Both the position numbers and the translations under genes were made by a program. A stretch of 64,000 nt of DNA from assembly GCF_016124105.1 (NCBI RefSeq), contig NZ_JADGMQ010000008.1, forward strand, positions 1 through 64,000, written 5' to 3'. Position 1 is the stretch's first letter; every line of letters starts with the position of its first letter. The notes below the pieces were generated by a model, which worked only from the letters and a program-made list of their open reading frames with translations, was not told the DNA's origin and ran no database searches. Of this stretch, positions 43,996 to 53,280 are shown piece by piece. Source of the DNA: Aquamicrobium zhengzhouense (lineage in GTDB: Bacteria > Pseudomonadota > Alphaproteobacteria > Rhizobiales > Rhizobiaceae).

Positions 43996-44928
43996 GGCCT
44001 CAGCGGGTTTAGCGACAGCGATACGTCCGAAGTCCGGTGCGTCGACTTCCTGACCTGCCTCGATGATCGAGCGCCGAACGGCGCGCGTACGGGTGAACAT
44101 GTCGAAGAGCTTATCTCCATCGCCCCATCGGATTGCGCGCTGGAGTGAAGCGAGATCTTCCGAAAAGCGCGCAAGCATCTCGAGGATTGCATCCTTGTTG
44201 TGGAGGCATACGTCGCGCCACATGGTCGGGTCAGAGGCCGCGAGACGGGTGAAGTCACGGAAACCTGACGCGGAGTACTTGATGACTTCCGACTTGGTTA
44301 CCGTCTCCAGATCGTCCGCGGTGCCCACGATGTTGTAGGCGATAATGTGCGGCAGGTGCGAGACGATCGCCAGAACCATGTCATGATGGTTGGGATCCAT
44401 CGTGTCGATATTGGAGCCACAGGCGGTCCAAAAATCCGCGAGCTTTGCAACTGCCGCTTCGTCGGACCCGGGCAGGGGCGTCAGAATGCACCAGCGGTTC
44501 TGGAAAAGTTCGGCAAAGCCAGCGTCAGGACCTGAGCGCTCCGTACCGGCGATCGGATGTCCTGGAATGAAGTGGACGTTGGAGGGAACGTACGGTTCCA
44601 TCTGTGCGATCACCGAAGCCTTGGTCGAGCCGACATCGGTGAGAATCGCGCCTGGCTTAAGCGAGCTCGCGATCTCTTTCGCGACAGCACCCGAGGCGCC
44701 GACAGGCACGGAAACGATGACGAGGTCAGCGTCTTTGACGGCCTCGGCTGCGCTTTGCTCGTAGCGGTCGCCAAGGCCAAGTTCTTCTGCCCGTGCGAGA
44801 GTTTCGGCTCTGCGTGTTGATATGATGATCTCGCCAGCGAGGCCTTCGCGGCGAATTACGCGTGCAATTGATGATCCGATCAGGCCGATCCCGATCAGGG
44901 CGATGCGGTCAAACATCTTCGTTGTCAT
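43978..44928 (-). CDS. tyrC: prephenate/arogenate (cyclohexadienyl) dehydrogenase
   Basis: A 316-aa NAD-dependent enzyme of tyrosine synthesis. The Rossmann motif is GIGLIGSS; the catalytic His lies in SHLPHIIAYNIV, with GHPIAGTERSG before it. It lies two bases after hisC on the same strand, the usual hisC-tyrC pair. No chorismate mutase is fused. Confidence 0.92.
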   Translation of the reverse strand: MTTKMFDRIALIGIGLIGSSIARVIRREGLAGEIIISTRRAETLARAEELGLGDRYEQSAAEAVKDADLVIVSVPVGASGAVAKEIASSLKPGAILTDVGSTKASVIAQMEPYVPSNVHFIPGHPIAGTERSGPDAGFAELFQNRWCILTPLPGSDEAAVAKLADFWTACGSNIDTMDPNHHDMVLAIVSHLPHIIAYNIVGTADDLETVTKSEVIKYSASGFRDFTRLAASDPTMWRDVCLHNKDAILEMLARFSEDLASLQRAIRWGDGDKLFDMFTRTRAVRRSIIEAGQEVDAPDFGRIAVAKPAEASQGRD

Positions 44929-44930
44929 TT

Positions 44931-46034
44931 TTAGTCTTTCAGGAAATCCGCGAGTGCGGCGACTACGCCGCGATTGGCTTCTTCGGTGCCTATCGTCATA
45001 CGCAGCGCGTCGGGAAGGCCGTAAGCCGCAACGCGCCTGAGAATATAGCCGCGTGCGCTTAGATACTCATCCGCCGCTGCGGCGGTGTGCTTCCCGTCTT
45101 CCTGAAAGTGAATAAGAATGAAATTGGCAACGCTTGGCGTCACCCGCAGGCCCAGCTTGCGCAGTTCCTCGCTCGTCCATTCGAGCCATTCTTCATTGTG
45201 GCTGACACAGCTGTCGACATGCGCCCGGTCGAGGATCGCGGCCGTACCGGCCTCAATGGCCATAGCGTTGACGTTGAACGGGTCACGGACGCGCTCCAGC
45301 GCATCGATGATGTGGGTTGGCCCATAGCACCAGCCAATCCGCGCGCCGCCCAAGCCATGCACCTTCGAGAAGGTGCGGGTCATGACGACGTTTTCATTCG
45401 CGGCGACCAACTCGACACCCGCTTCATAGTCGTTGCGGCGTACGAACTCGGCATAGGCCGCGTCGATGACCAGCAAGACGTTCTTCGGCAGTCCGGCGTG
45501 CAAGCGGCGAACTTCCTCGAACGGCAAGTATGTGCCGGTGGGGTTGCTGGGATTCGCCAGAAAGACGATCCGCGTCTTTTCGGTCACGCAGGAAAGGATT
45601 GCGTCGACATTGGCCGTTTCATTGGTCTCGGGCGCAATGACGGGCTTTGCACCGACCGCACGAATGTAGATCGGGTAAGCAAGGAAGCCGTACTGGCTGT
45701 AGATGCCCTCATCGCCTTCGCCGACATAGATGCGGGTCAGCAGCGCCAGCGCTTCGTCGGAGCCGTTAAAGGCCATGACATTGCCGACGTTGAGGCCGTG
45801 CGTCTTTGCGATCGCCTCGCGCAGCTTCCTCGAAGAGCCGTCCGGATACAGAGCCAGTTTCTCGGCAACTGACTGTGCAGCGGCGATGGCATGCGGGGAG
45901 GGGCCAAAGGGATTTTCGTTGGACGAAAGCTTATAGACCTTGGTCACGCCGGCCGGCGCGTGGCTCTTGCCGGGCACGTAGGCGTCGATCTCCATCACGC
46001 CAGGGCGCGGTTCAGGGCGAAGCTCAGTGGTCAT
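44931..46034 (-). CDS. hisC: histidinol-phosphate/aromatic aminotransferase
   Basis: A 367-aa PLP enzyme of fold type I. The Schiff-base Lys is in [17 protein letters not shown]. The substrate Arg is near the C-terminus. Pairing with tyrC suggests it also transaminates prephenate or phenylpyruvate, as hisC2 genes often do. The start codon ATG lies at 46034. Confidence 0.92.
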   Translation of the reverse strand: MTTELRPEPRPGVMEIDAYVPGKSHAPAGVTKVYKLSSNENPFGPSPHAIAAAQSVAEKLALYPDGSSRKLREAIAKTHGLNVGNVMAFNGSDEALALLTRIYVGEGDEGIYSQYGFLAYPIYIRAVGAKPVIAPETNETANVDAILSCVTEKTRIVFLANPSNPTGTYLPFEEVRRLHAGLPKNVLLVIDAAYAEFVRRNDYEAGVELVAANENVVMTRTFSKVHGLGGARIGWCYGPTHIIDALERVRDPFNVNAMAIEAGTAAILDRAHVDSCVSHNEEWLEWTSEELRKLGLRVTPSVANFILIHFQEDGKHTAAAADEYLSARGYILRRVAAYGLPDALRMTIGTEEANRGVVAALADFLKD

Positions 46035-46123
46035 TGCTATTGTCCAGTTGGATAGGTGTGCTTGCCTCTATCAAGTCTTTGGCGTTGACGCAAAGGTTCG
46101 GCGTACCTAAATATGCCGCGTTC

Positions 46124-46176
46124 CGTGGTGATTTGGCCGGTCGGCTTGCAGCCACGTAAAATAAGTTGCTAAATGA
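46124..46176 (+). promoter_or_regulatory. SAM-II riboswitch of metA
   Basis: CGTGGTGATTTG, a loop with GGCTTGCAGCCACG and then AAGTTGCTAAATGA match the metA-motif (SAM-II) consensus in order and spacing, including the pseudoknot partner. It is followed by a terminator and then metA, so SAM should switch the gene off. Confidence 0.92.
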
Positions 46177-46199
46177 CCGATCGCAGCAACTCCGTTGGG

Positions 46200-46228
46200 A
46201 CCGGTCGCCTATTGCCGCCGGTTTTTTT
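46200..46228 (+). terminator. riboswitch-controlled terminator before metA
   Basis: ACCGG and CCGGT with further inner pairs, followed by seven T residues, 24 bases after the SAM-II core and 18 before the metA start. Its 5' arm can also pair with GCCGGTC-type sequence in the riboswitch, giving an antiterminator option. Confidence 0.75.
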
Positions 46229-46245
46229 GTTTCTGGAGTCGAGCC

Positions 46246-47172
46246 GTGCCCATCAAGATCCCTGACCAGCTACCCGCCCACGACATTCTTGTCAGAGAAG
46301 GCGTTCAGGTGATGGATGAGCGCACCGCGCTGAGGCAGGATATCCGGCCGCTTCAGATCGGCCTGCTGAACCTGATGCCGAACAAGATACGCACGGAGAC
46401 GCAGTTCGCTCGTCTCATCGGCGCATCACCCCTTCAGGTGGAGCTGACGCTGGTGCGCATTGGCAGTCACGCCGCCAAAAACACCTCCGAGGAGCACCTC
46501 ATCGCCTTCTATCAGACCTGGGAGGAGGTGAAGCAGCGCAAGTTCGACGGCTTCATCGTCACCGGTGCGCCCGTCGAAAAGCTCGACTTCGAAGAGGTGA
46601 ACTACTGGGACGAACTCACGCAGATCTTCGACTGGACGACGACCAACGTACATTCGTCCTTCTTCATCTGCTGGGGCGCGATGGCGGCTGCCTGGCACTT
46701 CCACCGGATCCCGAAATATCAGCTCGACAAAAAGGCGTTTGGCGTCTTCCGTCACAAGAACCACGCGCCGGCATCGCCGTATCTGACGGGCTTTTCGGAC
46801 GACTTCGCGATCCCCGTCTCGCGCTGGACCGAGGTTCGATCGCAGGACATCCGGGCCAATCCCGAGCTGGAATTGCTGATGGAATCCGAGGTAACCGGGC
46901 CCTGCATGCTGGCTGAGCAGCGGGCAAACCGCCTCTACATGTTCAATCACATCGAGTACGATTCCACGTCGCTTAAGGAAGAGTATGATCGTGACGTCGC
47001 AACGGGCGTTCCGATCGATGTGCCGCACGAATATTATCCGGACGATGATCCTGCGCGCCCGCCGCTCAATCGCTGGCGTTCGCACGCGCACCTTCTGTTC
47101 GGCAACTGGATCAACCAGGTTTATCAGACGACAACCTACGATCTGAACGAGATCGGCAAGGGACGGAGCTAA
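46246..47172 (+). CDS. metA: homoserine O-acyltransferase MetA
   Basis: A 308-aa enzyme that acylates homoserine (acetyl- or succinyl-CoA) at the start of methionine synthesis. The catalytic Cys is in FFICWGAM, and the His-x-Glu pair in FNHIEYDS. I choose the GTG at 46246 (GGAG eight bases upstream; protein starts [10 protein letters not shown]). The open frame to 46195 would include the terminator. Acyl preference cannot be told safely. Confidence 0.94.
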   Translation: MPIKIPDQLPAHDILVREGVQVMDERTALRQDIRPLQIGLLNLMPNKIRTETQFARLIGASPLQVELTLVRIGSHAAKNTSEEHLIAFYQTWEEVKQRKFDGFIVTGAPVEKLDFEEVNYWDELTQIFDWTTTNVHSSFFICWGAMAAAWHFHRIPKYQLDKKAFGVFRHKNHAPASPYLTGFSDDFAIPVSRWTEVRSQDIRANPELELLMESEVTGPCMLAEQRANRLYMFNHIEYDSTSLKEEYDRDVATGVPIDVPHEYYPDDDPARPPLNRWRSHAHLLFGNWINQVYQTTTYDLNEIGKGRS

Positions 47173-47206
47173 CCTGCAGCCTTTCCGAGTTGTCCAGGCA
47201 GGAACC

Positions 47207-47252
47207 CCTTCAATGAAATGGCGTTTCGGTACGACGCGCCTTTCATTGAAGG
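47207..47252 (+). promoter_or_regulatory. hairpin enclosing the glsA ribosome-binding site
   Basis: CCTTCAATGAAA (47207-47218) pairs perfectly with TTTCATTGAAGG (47241-47252), and GGCG/CGCC extend the stem inward. The 3' arm holds GAAGG, the only SD of glsA (ATG at 47259). With no T run, it looks more like translational control than termination. Confidence 0.65.
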
Positions 47253-47258
47253 AATTTC

Positions 47259-48227
47259 ATGCCCGCCAGGAAGAATAGTCTCCAGACCGATCAGATACGT
47301 TCTGCGGTCGATGCCGTCGTAGCCGAAGTGGAAGTAATCGAGAGCTTCGGCAAGGTCATCGACCACATCGCCGAGCTCAGTGACCTCCAGATAAACCGCT
47401 TTGGCATCTGCGTCGTGACCGCTGATGGAGATGTCGTCACCGGGGGCGAGGCCGATCATCCCTTTCCGATTCAGAGCATTTCCAAGGTTTTCGCGCTTAC
47501 CATGGCTTTGGAGGCGCACGGCGATGATGTTTGGAAGCGGGTGGGGCGTGAGCCCTCGGGAGATCCGTTCAACTCCATCATCGACCTCGAGCGCATGAAG
47601 GGTGTGCCACGAAATCCCTTCATCAACGCGGGTGCACTGGTCGTCGTCGATATGCTGCTCGATCGCGAGAAGCCACGCCACGAAGATGTCGCGGCGTTTT
47701 TGGCCGAACATATCGGATCAGACGAATTCGACGTCGATCCGGAGATTTTCGACAAGGAGGCCAAGGGCGGCTACACGAACCGTGCCCTGGCAAATCTGGC
47801 GAAGTCTTTCGACAATTTTCATCACGAAGTCGACGACGTATTGAAGGTCTATGTGCGCCAGTGCGCGATTGCGCTCACATGCCGCCAGCTGGCTCTTGCC
47901 GGGCGGTATCTGATGCTCGCGCCACCTGGCGGCCGGAAGAAGACTTCCATTGAAGAGGCGCATCGGGTGCGGCGGATTAACTCCCTGATGCTGACCTGCG
48001 GCCAATATGATGGTGCGGGCGACTTTGCCTATCGTGTGGGACTACCCGCAAAAAGCGGCGTTGGCGGCGGCATACTCGCGGTCGTGCCGCATGTCGCATC
48101 GATTGCGGTCTGGTCGCCCGGGCTGGATGACAATGGCAATTCCCTGTTGGGTACGATTGCGCTGGAAAGGCTGTCCGAGCGGCTGGGTTGGTCCGTTTTT
48201 GGCAACCTGCCCCCCAAGGATGTCTAG
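47259..48227 (+). CDS. glsA: glutaminase
   Basis: A 322-aa serine-dependent glutaminase (beta-lactamase-like fold) turning glutamine into glutamate and ammonia. S73-ISK76 is the SxxK motif; NPFINAGAL, YTNRALA and GGGILAVVP are conserved. The length fits the family. It follows metA by 86 bases, with its SD hidden in a hairpin. Confidence 0.93.
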   Translation: MPARKNSLQTDQIRSAVDAVVAEVEVIESFGKVIDHIAELSDLQINRFGICVVTADGDVVTGGEADHPFPIQSISKVFALTMALEAHGDDVWKRVGREPSGDPFNSIIDLERMKGVPRNPFINAGALVVVDMLLDREKPRHEDVAAFLAEHIGSDEFDVDPEIFDKEAKGGYTNRALANLAKSFDNFHHEVDDVLKVYVRQCAIALTCRQLALAGRYLMLAPPGGRKKTSIEEAHRVRRINSLMLTCGQYDGAGDFAYRVGLPAKSGVGGGILAVVPHVASIAVWSPGLDDNGNSLLGTIALERLSERLGWSVFGNLPPKDV

Positions 48228-48725
48228 CTAGCCCCGCGCGAGCTTCTGCCACTTCTTTATGGCGCGATCACGCTTGAGGCGCGACAGCCGCTGCAACCAG
48301 AAAACGCCGTCAAGCTGGTCGACCTCATGCTGCAGGCAGGTGGCGAGAAATCCGGTTGCCTCCTCGCGTTGCTCCTCGCCGGTAATCGTCTGGTAGCGAA
48401 GCGTGATCCGGTCGGGTCGTTCGATTTCTTCCGTCACGCCAGGCATGGAGACGCTACCTTCGGTATGGCGCTGCAATGTCTGCGACGTTTCCTCGATCAC
48501 CGGATTCACGTAGATTCGCACGCCATCCTCGGGCGACAACTCAATGACGGTAATGCGCTTGAGGACGCCGATATGAGGACCTGTGATGCCGACGCCAGGG
48601 GCCGCACGCATGGTCTCAAGAAGGTCGTCGGCAAGTTGACGCAGCTCGTTATCAAACGTCTCGACTGGCGCAGCGGGCGTACGCAGCGCGATGTCGGGAA
48701 ATTTTACGATGGGCCGAACAGTCAT
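48228..48725 (-). CDS. degenerate peptide deformylase-like protein
   Basis: A 165-aa protein of the deformylase fold. Motif 1 reads GVGITGPHIG (44-53; His for the usual Gln), motif 2 EGSVS (Ser91 for the metal-ligand Cys), and motif 3 HEVDQ (133-137; Gln for the second ligand His). Two of three metal ligands are thus lost, so deformylase activity is unlikely. It overlaps the methyltransferase by 4 bases. A normal def gene must lie elsewhere. Confidence 0.85.
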   Translation of the reverse strand: MTVRPIVKFPDIALRTPAAPVETFDNELRQLADDLLETMRAAPGVGITGPHIGVLKRITVIELSPEDGVRIYVNPVIEETSQTLQRHTEGSVSMPGVTEEIERPDRITLRYQTITGEEQREEATGFLATCLQHEVDQLDGVFWLQRLSRLKRDRAIKKWQKLARG

Positions 48726-49483
48726 GCGTCGCCTTCTCCAGCTATTTGACGCGCCGTGCGGGTTGCCCCTTGCGGCGACAAGACCGGCACAAAGACCCGC
48801 CGCGAGGCGCGCGCTGATACCGGAACGCCCTGATAGAGGCGCTTCTGCGCTTCGACGACCAGAACGCCTGCGAAGATGGGCCCGAACCGCCTGCCAGCTC
48901 CTTCGAATACGCCATGCATGCGCATCATCCAGCGGCGTTTGGCGGGGGGAAAGTGGAGGGCATCCGCCCATGGCCCAGGGGTAAAATTCGTTTCACGCAG
49001 TAATGCGTTTAGCTGTGCCCGGGAAAACGGACGACCGGTGCCAAATGGCGTGTGCTCGAAACGCGCCCAGACACCGCGCCGGTTGGGGGTAACGATGACC
49101 AGCCTGCCGCCGGGCGCAAGGACACGCCAGGCTTCCATCAGCATCTCGCGCGGATTTTCGGCGTGCTCCAGCGCATGGACAAGCAGCATCCGGTCGATTG
49201 ACGAATCGTATAGCGGCAATTCTTCTTCAAAGACGAGCGCTGTCGCACACGGGCCGTTGGCCGGCCAGCTTACCGCTCCCTGACTTGCGGGCATGAAGGC
49301 AAGGACACGCTCTGTCCCCTCGCGCAGCCGGTCCAGCCAGGGCAACGCATAGCCAAGCCCGAGCAGTCGCTCGTTCGGCATCTTCGCCCAGACCTGAGAG
49401 ATGGCGCGTCCAATCGACTGCTCGGCCAGATGGCCAAGGGTAGAGGAGTAAAACGAGCGAAGTTCAACAATGTCGGAAAGCAT
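48722..49483 (-). CDS. class I SAM-dependent methyltransferase
   Basis: A 253-aa methyltransferase. The SAM motif I is atypical (LLGLGYALPWL), but LLVHALEHAENPREMLMEAWRVLAPGG and VTPNRRGVWAR are clear motifs of the UbiE-like fold. It diverges from gloB, an arrangement seen in other Rhizobiales. The substrate is unknown. The last 4 bases overlap the deformylase-like gene. Confidence 0.82.
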   Translation of the reverse strand: MLSDIVELRSFYSSTLGHLAEQSIGRAISQVWAKMPNERLLGLGYALPWLDRLREGTERVLAFMPASQGAVSWPANGPCATALVFEEELPLYDSSIDRMLLVHALEHAENPREMLMEAWRVLAPGGRLVIVTPNRRGVWARFEHTPFGTGRPFSRAQLNALLRETNFTPGPWADALHFPPAKRRWMMRMHGVFEGAGRRFGPIFAGVLVVEAQKRLYQGVPVSARASRRVFVPVLSPQGATRTARQIAGEGDA

Positions 49484-49585
49484 TTGGCGACCCTAGCTGG
49501 CCCAAACCAGGACGACAAGGAGTGGTAGCGGCGTGACAAGGCCAGCCGCCGGGCATACATTCGCGCGCCTACGAGGAGAGCACTT

Positions 49586-50353
49586 ATGGCTGTCGATGTC
49601 GAACTATTCATGTGCCTGTCGGACAATTTCGGAGCACTGGTCCGAGACCGCGAGACGGGAACCGTCATGCTGGTTGATGCGCCGGATGAACGCGCCATTG
49701 TCGCTGCTATCGAGCGCACGGGATGGGTTCCGAGCATGTTGCTGACGACCCACCATCATTCCGATCACGTGCAGGGAAATCTTGCACTCAAGGAGCGCTA
49801 CGGGCTGACCATCTACGGCCCCGAAACTGAGGCGGCCAAGATCCCGGGCATTGACGAGATGGTGTCGGAAGGCTCTCAGATCCGCTTTGGCAGCCAGATC
49901 ATCGAAACGATAGAGACGCCTGGACACACGGCGGGTCACGTTTCCTACTGGCTGAAGGATGCGAAGGTCGCCTTTACCGCAGACACCTTGTTTGCGCTTG
50001 GATGTGGTCGTTTGTTTGAGGGAAAGCCTGCAACCATGCACGCTTCCCTGTCAAAGCTCGCAGCGCTCCCGGCTGATACTACGGTCTATTGCGGGCACGA
50101 ATACACGCTCTCGAATGCCAGATTCGCACTGACCGTCGATCCGACCAATTCGGCACTGAAGGAGCGGGTTCGCAAGATCGAGCAATTGCGCGCCGAGGAT
50201 CTTCCGACCTTGCCGACAACTATCGGCGACGAACTGGCAACGAACCCGTTTTTGCGCCCGCACGACCCTGCAATCCGCCGCAATCTTGGAATGGAAACCG
50301 CCACGGACGCCGAGGTCTTCGCAGAAATTCGCAAGCGCAAGGACGTCTCCTGA
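49586..50353 (+). CDS. gloB: hydroxyacylglutathione hydrolase (glyoxalase II)
   Basis: A 255-aa binuclear-metal hydrolase that releases D-lactate and glutathione from S-lactoylglutathione. The metallo-beta-lactamase motif is THHHSDH near 56, with further ligands in TPGHTAGH, FTADTLF and YCGHEYT. The C-terminal HAGH domain includes NPFLR. GAGGAG lies upstream. Confidence 0.95.
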   Translation: MAVDVELFMCLSDNFGALVRDRETGTVMLVDAPDERAIVAAIERTGWVPSMLLTTHHHSDHVQGNLALKERYGLTIYGPETEAAKIPGIDEMVSEGSQIRFGSQIIETIETPGHTAGHVSYWLKDAKVAFTADTLFALGCGRLFEGKPATMHASLSKLAALPADTTVYCGHEYTLSNARFALTVDPTNSALKERVRKIEQLRAEDLPTLPTTIGDELATNPFLRPHDPAIRRNLGMETATDAEVFAEIRKRKDVS

Positions 50354-50360
50354 TTGTAGA

Positions 50361-51014
50361 TCAGATCAGGATGCCCAATGCGATGAGCACTTGCGCGAAA
50401 TAATAGAGCACCCAGCTGACCGGTGCCGTGTCCTTGGAGGTCGCTGGCAGGAAAAGCCGCGCGCCCAAAAGCATGTCGGAAGCAACGAACAGTACGGCTC
50501 CCGCGACTATCAGAGGCGTCGGGACCGTAGCTGCCGTCAGCACCATGATGAGGATCACAGCTACATAAGCGACAAGCGGCAGCCGCAGATCTGGTTCAAC
50601 GCGCTGGAGGATGCTCGACGACAGGCAAAGCGCTGCGCCGATCACGACGGCAAGCAATAGCGGCCGCCATAGCTCCGACAAGATGAGGTCTCCTCCCAAG
50701 CCGCTCTGCCAGAACAGGACTATGTAGGCGAGGTGCGCGATAAGGAAGCTGCCAAGACCCAGCAGAAATCGTTGACGTCCGTTCTGCGCCAGAAACGCAT
50801 CGCCAACTGCGCTGATGGCGAGTGCGAGGACAAGCAATACGGGGCCGCCTTCCAGAGCAGCCAGCAGGGCGAGCAACGCTACCGCGGCAGTTTTCATCGC
50901 CGTGCGACGCCAGGAAGGGGCGTCGCCCTGCTTCAGGAGGTAGAAGAAGGCGGCACCAGCTGAGAATATCAGCGTCCCGTTGGCAAGCGAATCGATCCCG
51001 CCAGCAAATGGCAT
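50361..51014 (-). CDS. YhhN/TMEM86-like lysoplasmalogenase family membrane protein
   Basis: A 217-aa protein with about eight helices and the family features ISAVGDAFLA and ASDMLLGARLFL, in which the Asp residues are conserved. Eukaryotic relatives hydrolyse vinyl-ether lysolipids; the bacterial role is unclear. The ATG overlaps the stop of the upstream exporter gene (ATGA), and the open frame beyond is rejected. Confidence 0.85.
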   Translation of the reverse strand: MPFAGGIDSLANGTLIFSAGAAFFYLLKQGDAPSWRRTAMKTAAVALLALLAALEGGPVLLVLALAISAVGDAFLAQNGRQRFLLGLGSFLIAHLAYIVLFWQSGLGGDLILSELWRPLLLAVVIGAALCLSSSILQRVEPDLRLPLVAYVAVILIMVLTAATVPTPLIVAGAVLFVASDMLLGARLFLPATSKDTAPVSWVLYYFAQVLIALGILI

Positions 51015-51889
51015 CAGTTTTCCTCGGTCCTGCGGCCGAACAGCATGGACTTTGCCGCCAGCACGGCACCGACGGTAATGAACAGACATGCCGCGAGTAT
51101 GTAGAGACTGGCCTCGGCGGCACCCGCGATTATCAGCACGATTGTCGACAGGAGGGGAGCAGCATAGCTGGCAGCGCCAAGTACCTGGATGTTGCCGCGC
51201 TTGACCCCGTGGTCCCAAGCGTAAAACGCCGCACCCACCGGCATCAGGCCCAGCCCGGCCACGGCGAGCCACTGCCCTATTCCCTGCGGCCAGATCGTCT
51301 CCTCAAGGAACAGATGGCATAGAAGTGATAGGAGGGCGGTTGCGGCACAAAACCATGTAACAATGCTCGTCGGCACGGATGGAAAGCGTCGGGACAGCAG
51401 AGAATAGCTCGACCAGGTCACCGCACAAAGCGCCGCCATCGCATAGCCGAATGCGAATTGTGGATCGAATGAGAGGGTTCCGCCACGCGTGACGATCAGG
51501 AAAGCGCCTGCAAGGCCGAGCGCTGCACCTGCAACATGAAACCAGCGCAGTCGCTCACCCGGAAGGAGCGCCGAGCCGACCACAATAAGAAGCGGCCAAA
51601 GATAGGCGATCAGGCTTGCTTCAACCGCCGGGGCATTGCGCAAGGCCGTGTAGTAAAAATAGTGGTAGCCAAATAGTCCGGCGATGCCGATCAACCACAC
51701 GATCGGGGGGATCGGCGGATGATCCTGCGACGGCATGAAACCGCGCATGATGAGGCCGACAATGGTTCCGATCGCGAATGTGATCGCAGAAAGCTGGAAA
51801 GGTGGGACGTTTCCCGATTCTGCCGTCAGCAAAGCCAGCAGCGACCACATGATGACGGCAGAAAATCCGATCAGCGTTGCACGTGCCAT
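51014..51889 (-). CDS. DMT/EamA family exporter (YddG-like)
   Basis: A 291-aa inner-membrane protein with ten helices in two EamA repeats. It resembles YddG, an exporter of aromatic amino acids and related compounds (GYHYFYYTALRNAPAVEASLI region and EASLIAYLWPLL). GGAGGGGAC precedes the ATG. It is translationally coupled to the YhhN-like gene. Substrate by resemblance only. Confidence 0.83.
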   Translation of the reverse strand: MARATLIGFSAVIMWSLLALLTAESGNVPPFQLSAITFAIGTIVGLIMRGFMPSQDHPPIPPIVWLIGIAGLFGYHYFYYTALRNAPAVEASLIAYLWPLLIVVGSALLPGERLRWFHVAGAALGLAGAFLIVTRGGTLSFDPQFAFGYAMAALCAVTWSSYSLLSRRFPSVPTSIVTWFCAATALLSLLCHLFLEETIWPQGIGQWLAVAGLGLMPVGAAFYAWDHGVKRGNIQVLGAASYAAPLLSTIVLIIAGAAEASLYILAACLFITVGAVLAAKSMLFGRRTEEN

Positions 51890-51960
51890 GTCCCCTCCGC
51901 TCCCTCCAACGGCTTGAACCGTTAGCCCGATAGGCGGGTGCTCGCAAGCTGGCGGACGAA

Positions 51961-52709
51961 TCAGCGGGCAACGATCTTAGTCGCGGCGATTCGAACGGTG
52001 CCGATCTGAGTGCCGTCACTCGCGCTGACGGGGGCGAAGAAACCTGTGGATCCGAGTTGGGCGAAAGTGATGCTCATGCGGCTCTTCGAGCGCATGTATT
52101 CGATCTGTTTCTTGCCCTTTCGGTAGCCCGACACCGGCGAAAAGCTGGCGCGGCAGGTTACCGTGCCGTTGTCTGACAGCGACGGTGCTGCCAGCGAAAG
52201 ATCGCCGCGCAGTTCGCCATCAAAGAACCGGATCGTGCGCCCGCAGACTTTCGCAGGATCCTGAGTGCGAATGAGTGTGGCGGAGAGGGGATCGAGCGCG
52301 CCTGCAAGATGGGACGTCGTTACGTCGATCCACGATTCGCCCTTGCGGGGCTCGGGCGTGTTTTCGTAACTTGCGACTTTCCCACCCGAGAACCGGATCG
52401 CGGTGACGCTGTTTTTCTTGCCGGATTGGTACTGGGACGAAAAATGCTTGGGCGAGGCTCCATTTCTACCGATTGACCCCTCGACCTTTGCCGTCCCACT
52501 CGTTCTGGCAAAAAGGTTGGCGATTCCCGCGCTCGACATTTCTCCGTCGATTGCAAAGCTGTCGCCGTTGAAGCTGGAGACAAAAGTCGCCTTGCCAACA
52601 GGCATTCCCAATAAGGTTATCGAATAGTCGGCGTGGAACTTTGAGCCAGTGCCGAGCCTGGCGCGGCTAGCAGAAACAGCGACAAAGCGGCTTTTCCTAG
52701 CGCTTTCAT
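51961..52709 (-). pseudogene. DUF3108 protein, apparently frameshifted after the signal peptide
   Basis: Reading from the ATG at 52709 gives a clean signal peptide (MKALGKAALSLFLLAAPGSALA) but then a stop within nine codons. The DUF3108 body (SKFHADYSITLLGMPVGKA and on to VAR) continues in another frame from about 52645. A -1 shift, as after loss of one base near 52641-52648, joins them exactly where the mature protein should begin. It is either a real disrupted gene or a sequencing error. The body frame is open to 52794 but lacks a signal there. Confidence 0.65.
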
Positions 52710-52907
52710 CAGAAACACTTGCTGGGGGAATTCGGCGATAGTATGAAGGTGCACGGCCTGTCCAAAGGCAGCTTGCGCTTGACCGGAGCGCCATTTGCCA
52801 CTATGGAACGGCAACTTTTTCCAGGAGGCCGCCTGAATTTACCCGCGTGCCGTGCGTAAACGCTACGGCAGTTGGTCTTGGTCGGCAACGAAACGAAGGT
52901 AAGTAAC

Positions 52908-53201
52908 ATGTCCCGCGCTTGCGAACTCACCGGCAAGGCTGTGCTGACTGGCAACAATGTGAGCCACGCCAACAACAAGACCCGTCGCCGTTTCCTGCCG
53001 AACCTGTGCGATGTCACTCTGCAGTCAGAGGCACTTGGCCAGAGCGTACGTCTTCGCGTCTCGGCTAACGCCCTGCGCTCGGTTGAGCACCGCGGTGGTC
53101 TCGACGCATTCCTCATCAAGGCTGACGCGAACGATCTGTCGCAGCGTGCTCGCCTTTTGAAGAAGCAGATCGGCAAGAAGATCGCTGAGCAGGCTGCTTA
53201 A
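52908..53201 (+). CDS. rpmB: 50S ribosomal protein L28
   Basis: A 97-aa ribosomal protein. [20 protein letters not shown] and TRRRFLPNL are the family signature, with a C-terminal Lys-rich helix. AAGG precedes the ATG at 52908. An in-frame ATG at 52872 adds unrelated residues. Confidence 0.95.
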   Translation: MSRACELTGKAVLTGNNVSHANNKTRRRFLPNLCDVTLQSEALGQSVRLRVSANALRSVEHRGGLDAFLIKADANDLSQRARLLKKQIGKKIAEQAA

Positions 53202-53231
53202 TCAGCCCAAAGCGACTTCCTGAAATCCTTG

Positions 53232-53253
53232 CGGCGGGCCTTTGTGCCCGCCG
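53232..53253 (+). terminator. GC-rich hairpin after rpmB
   Basis: CGGCGGGC and GCCCGCCG form a perfect 8-bp stem with a 6-base loop, 30 bases after rpmB. No T run, so termination is uncertain. Confidence 0.45.
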
Positions 53254-53280
53254 ACTGGTTCCATCACCCAGGCTAAAAAA

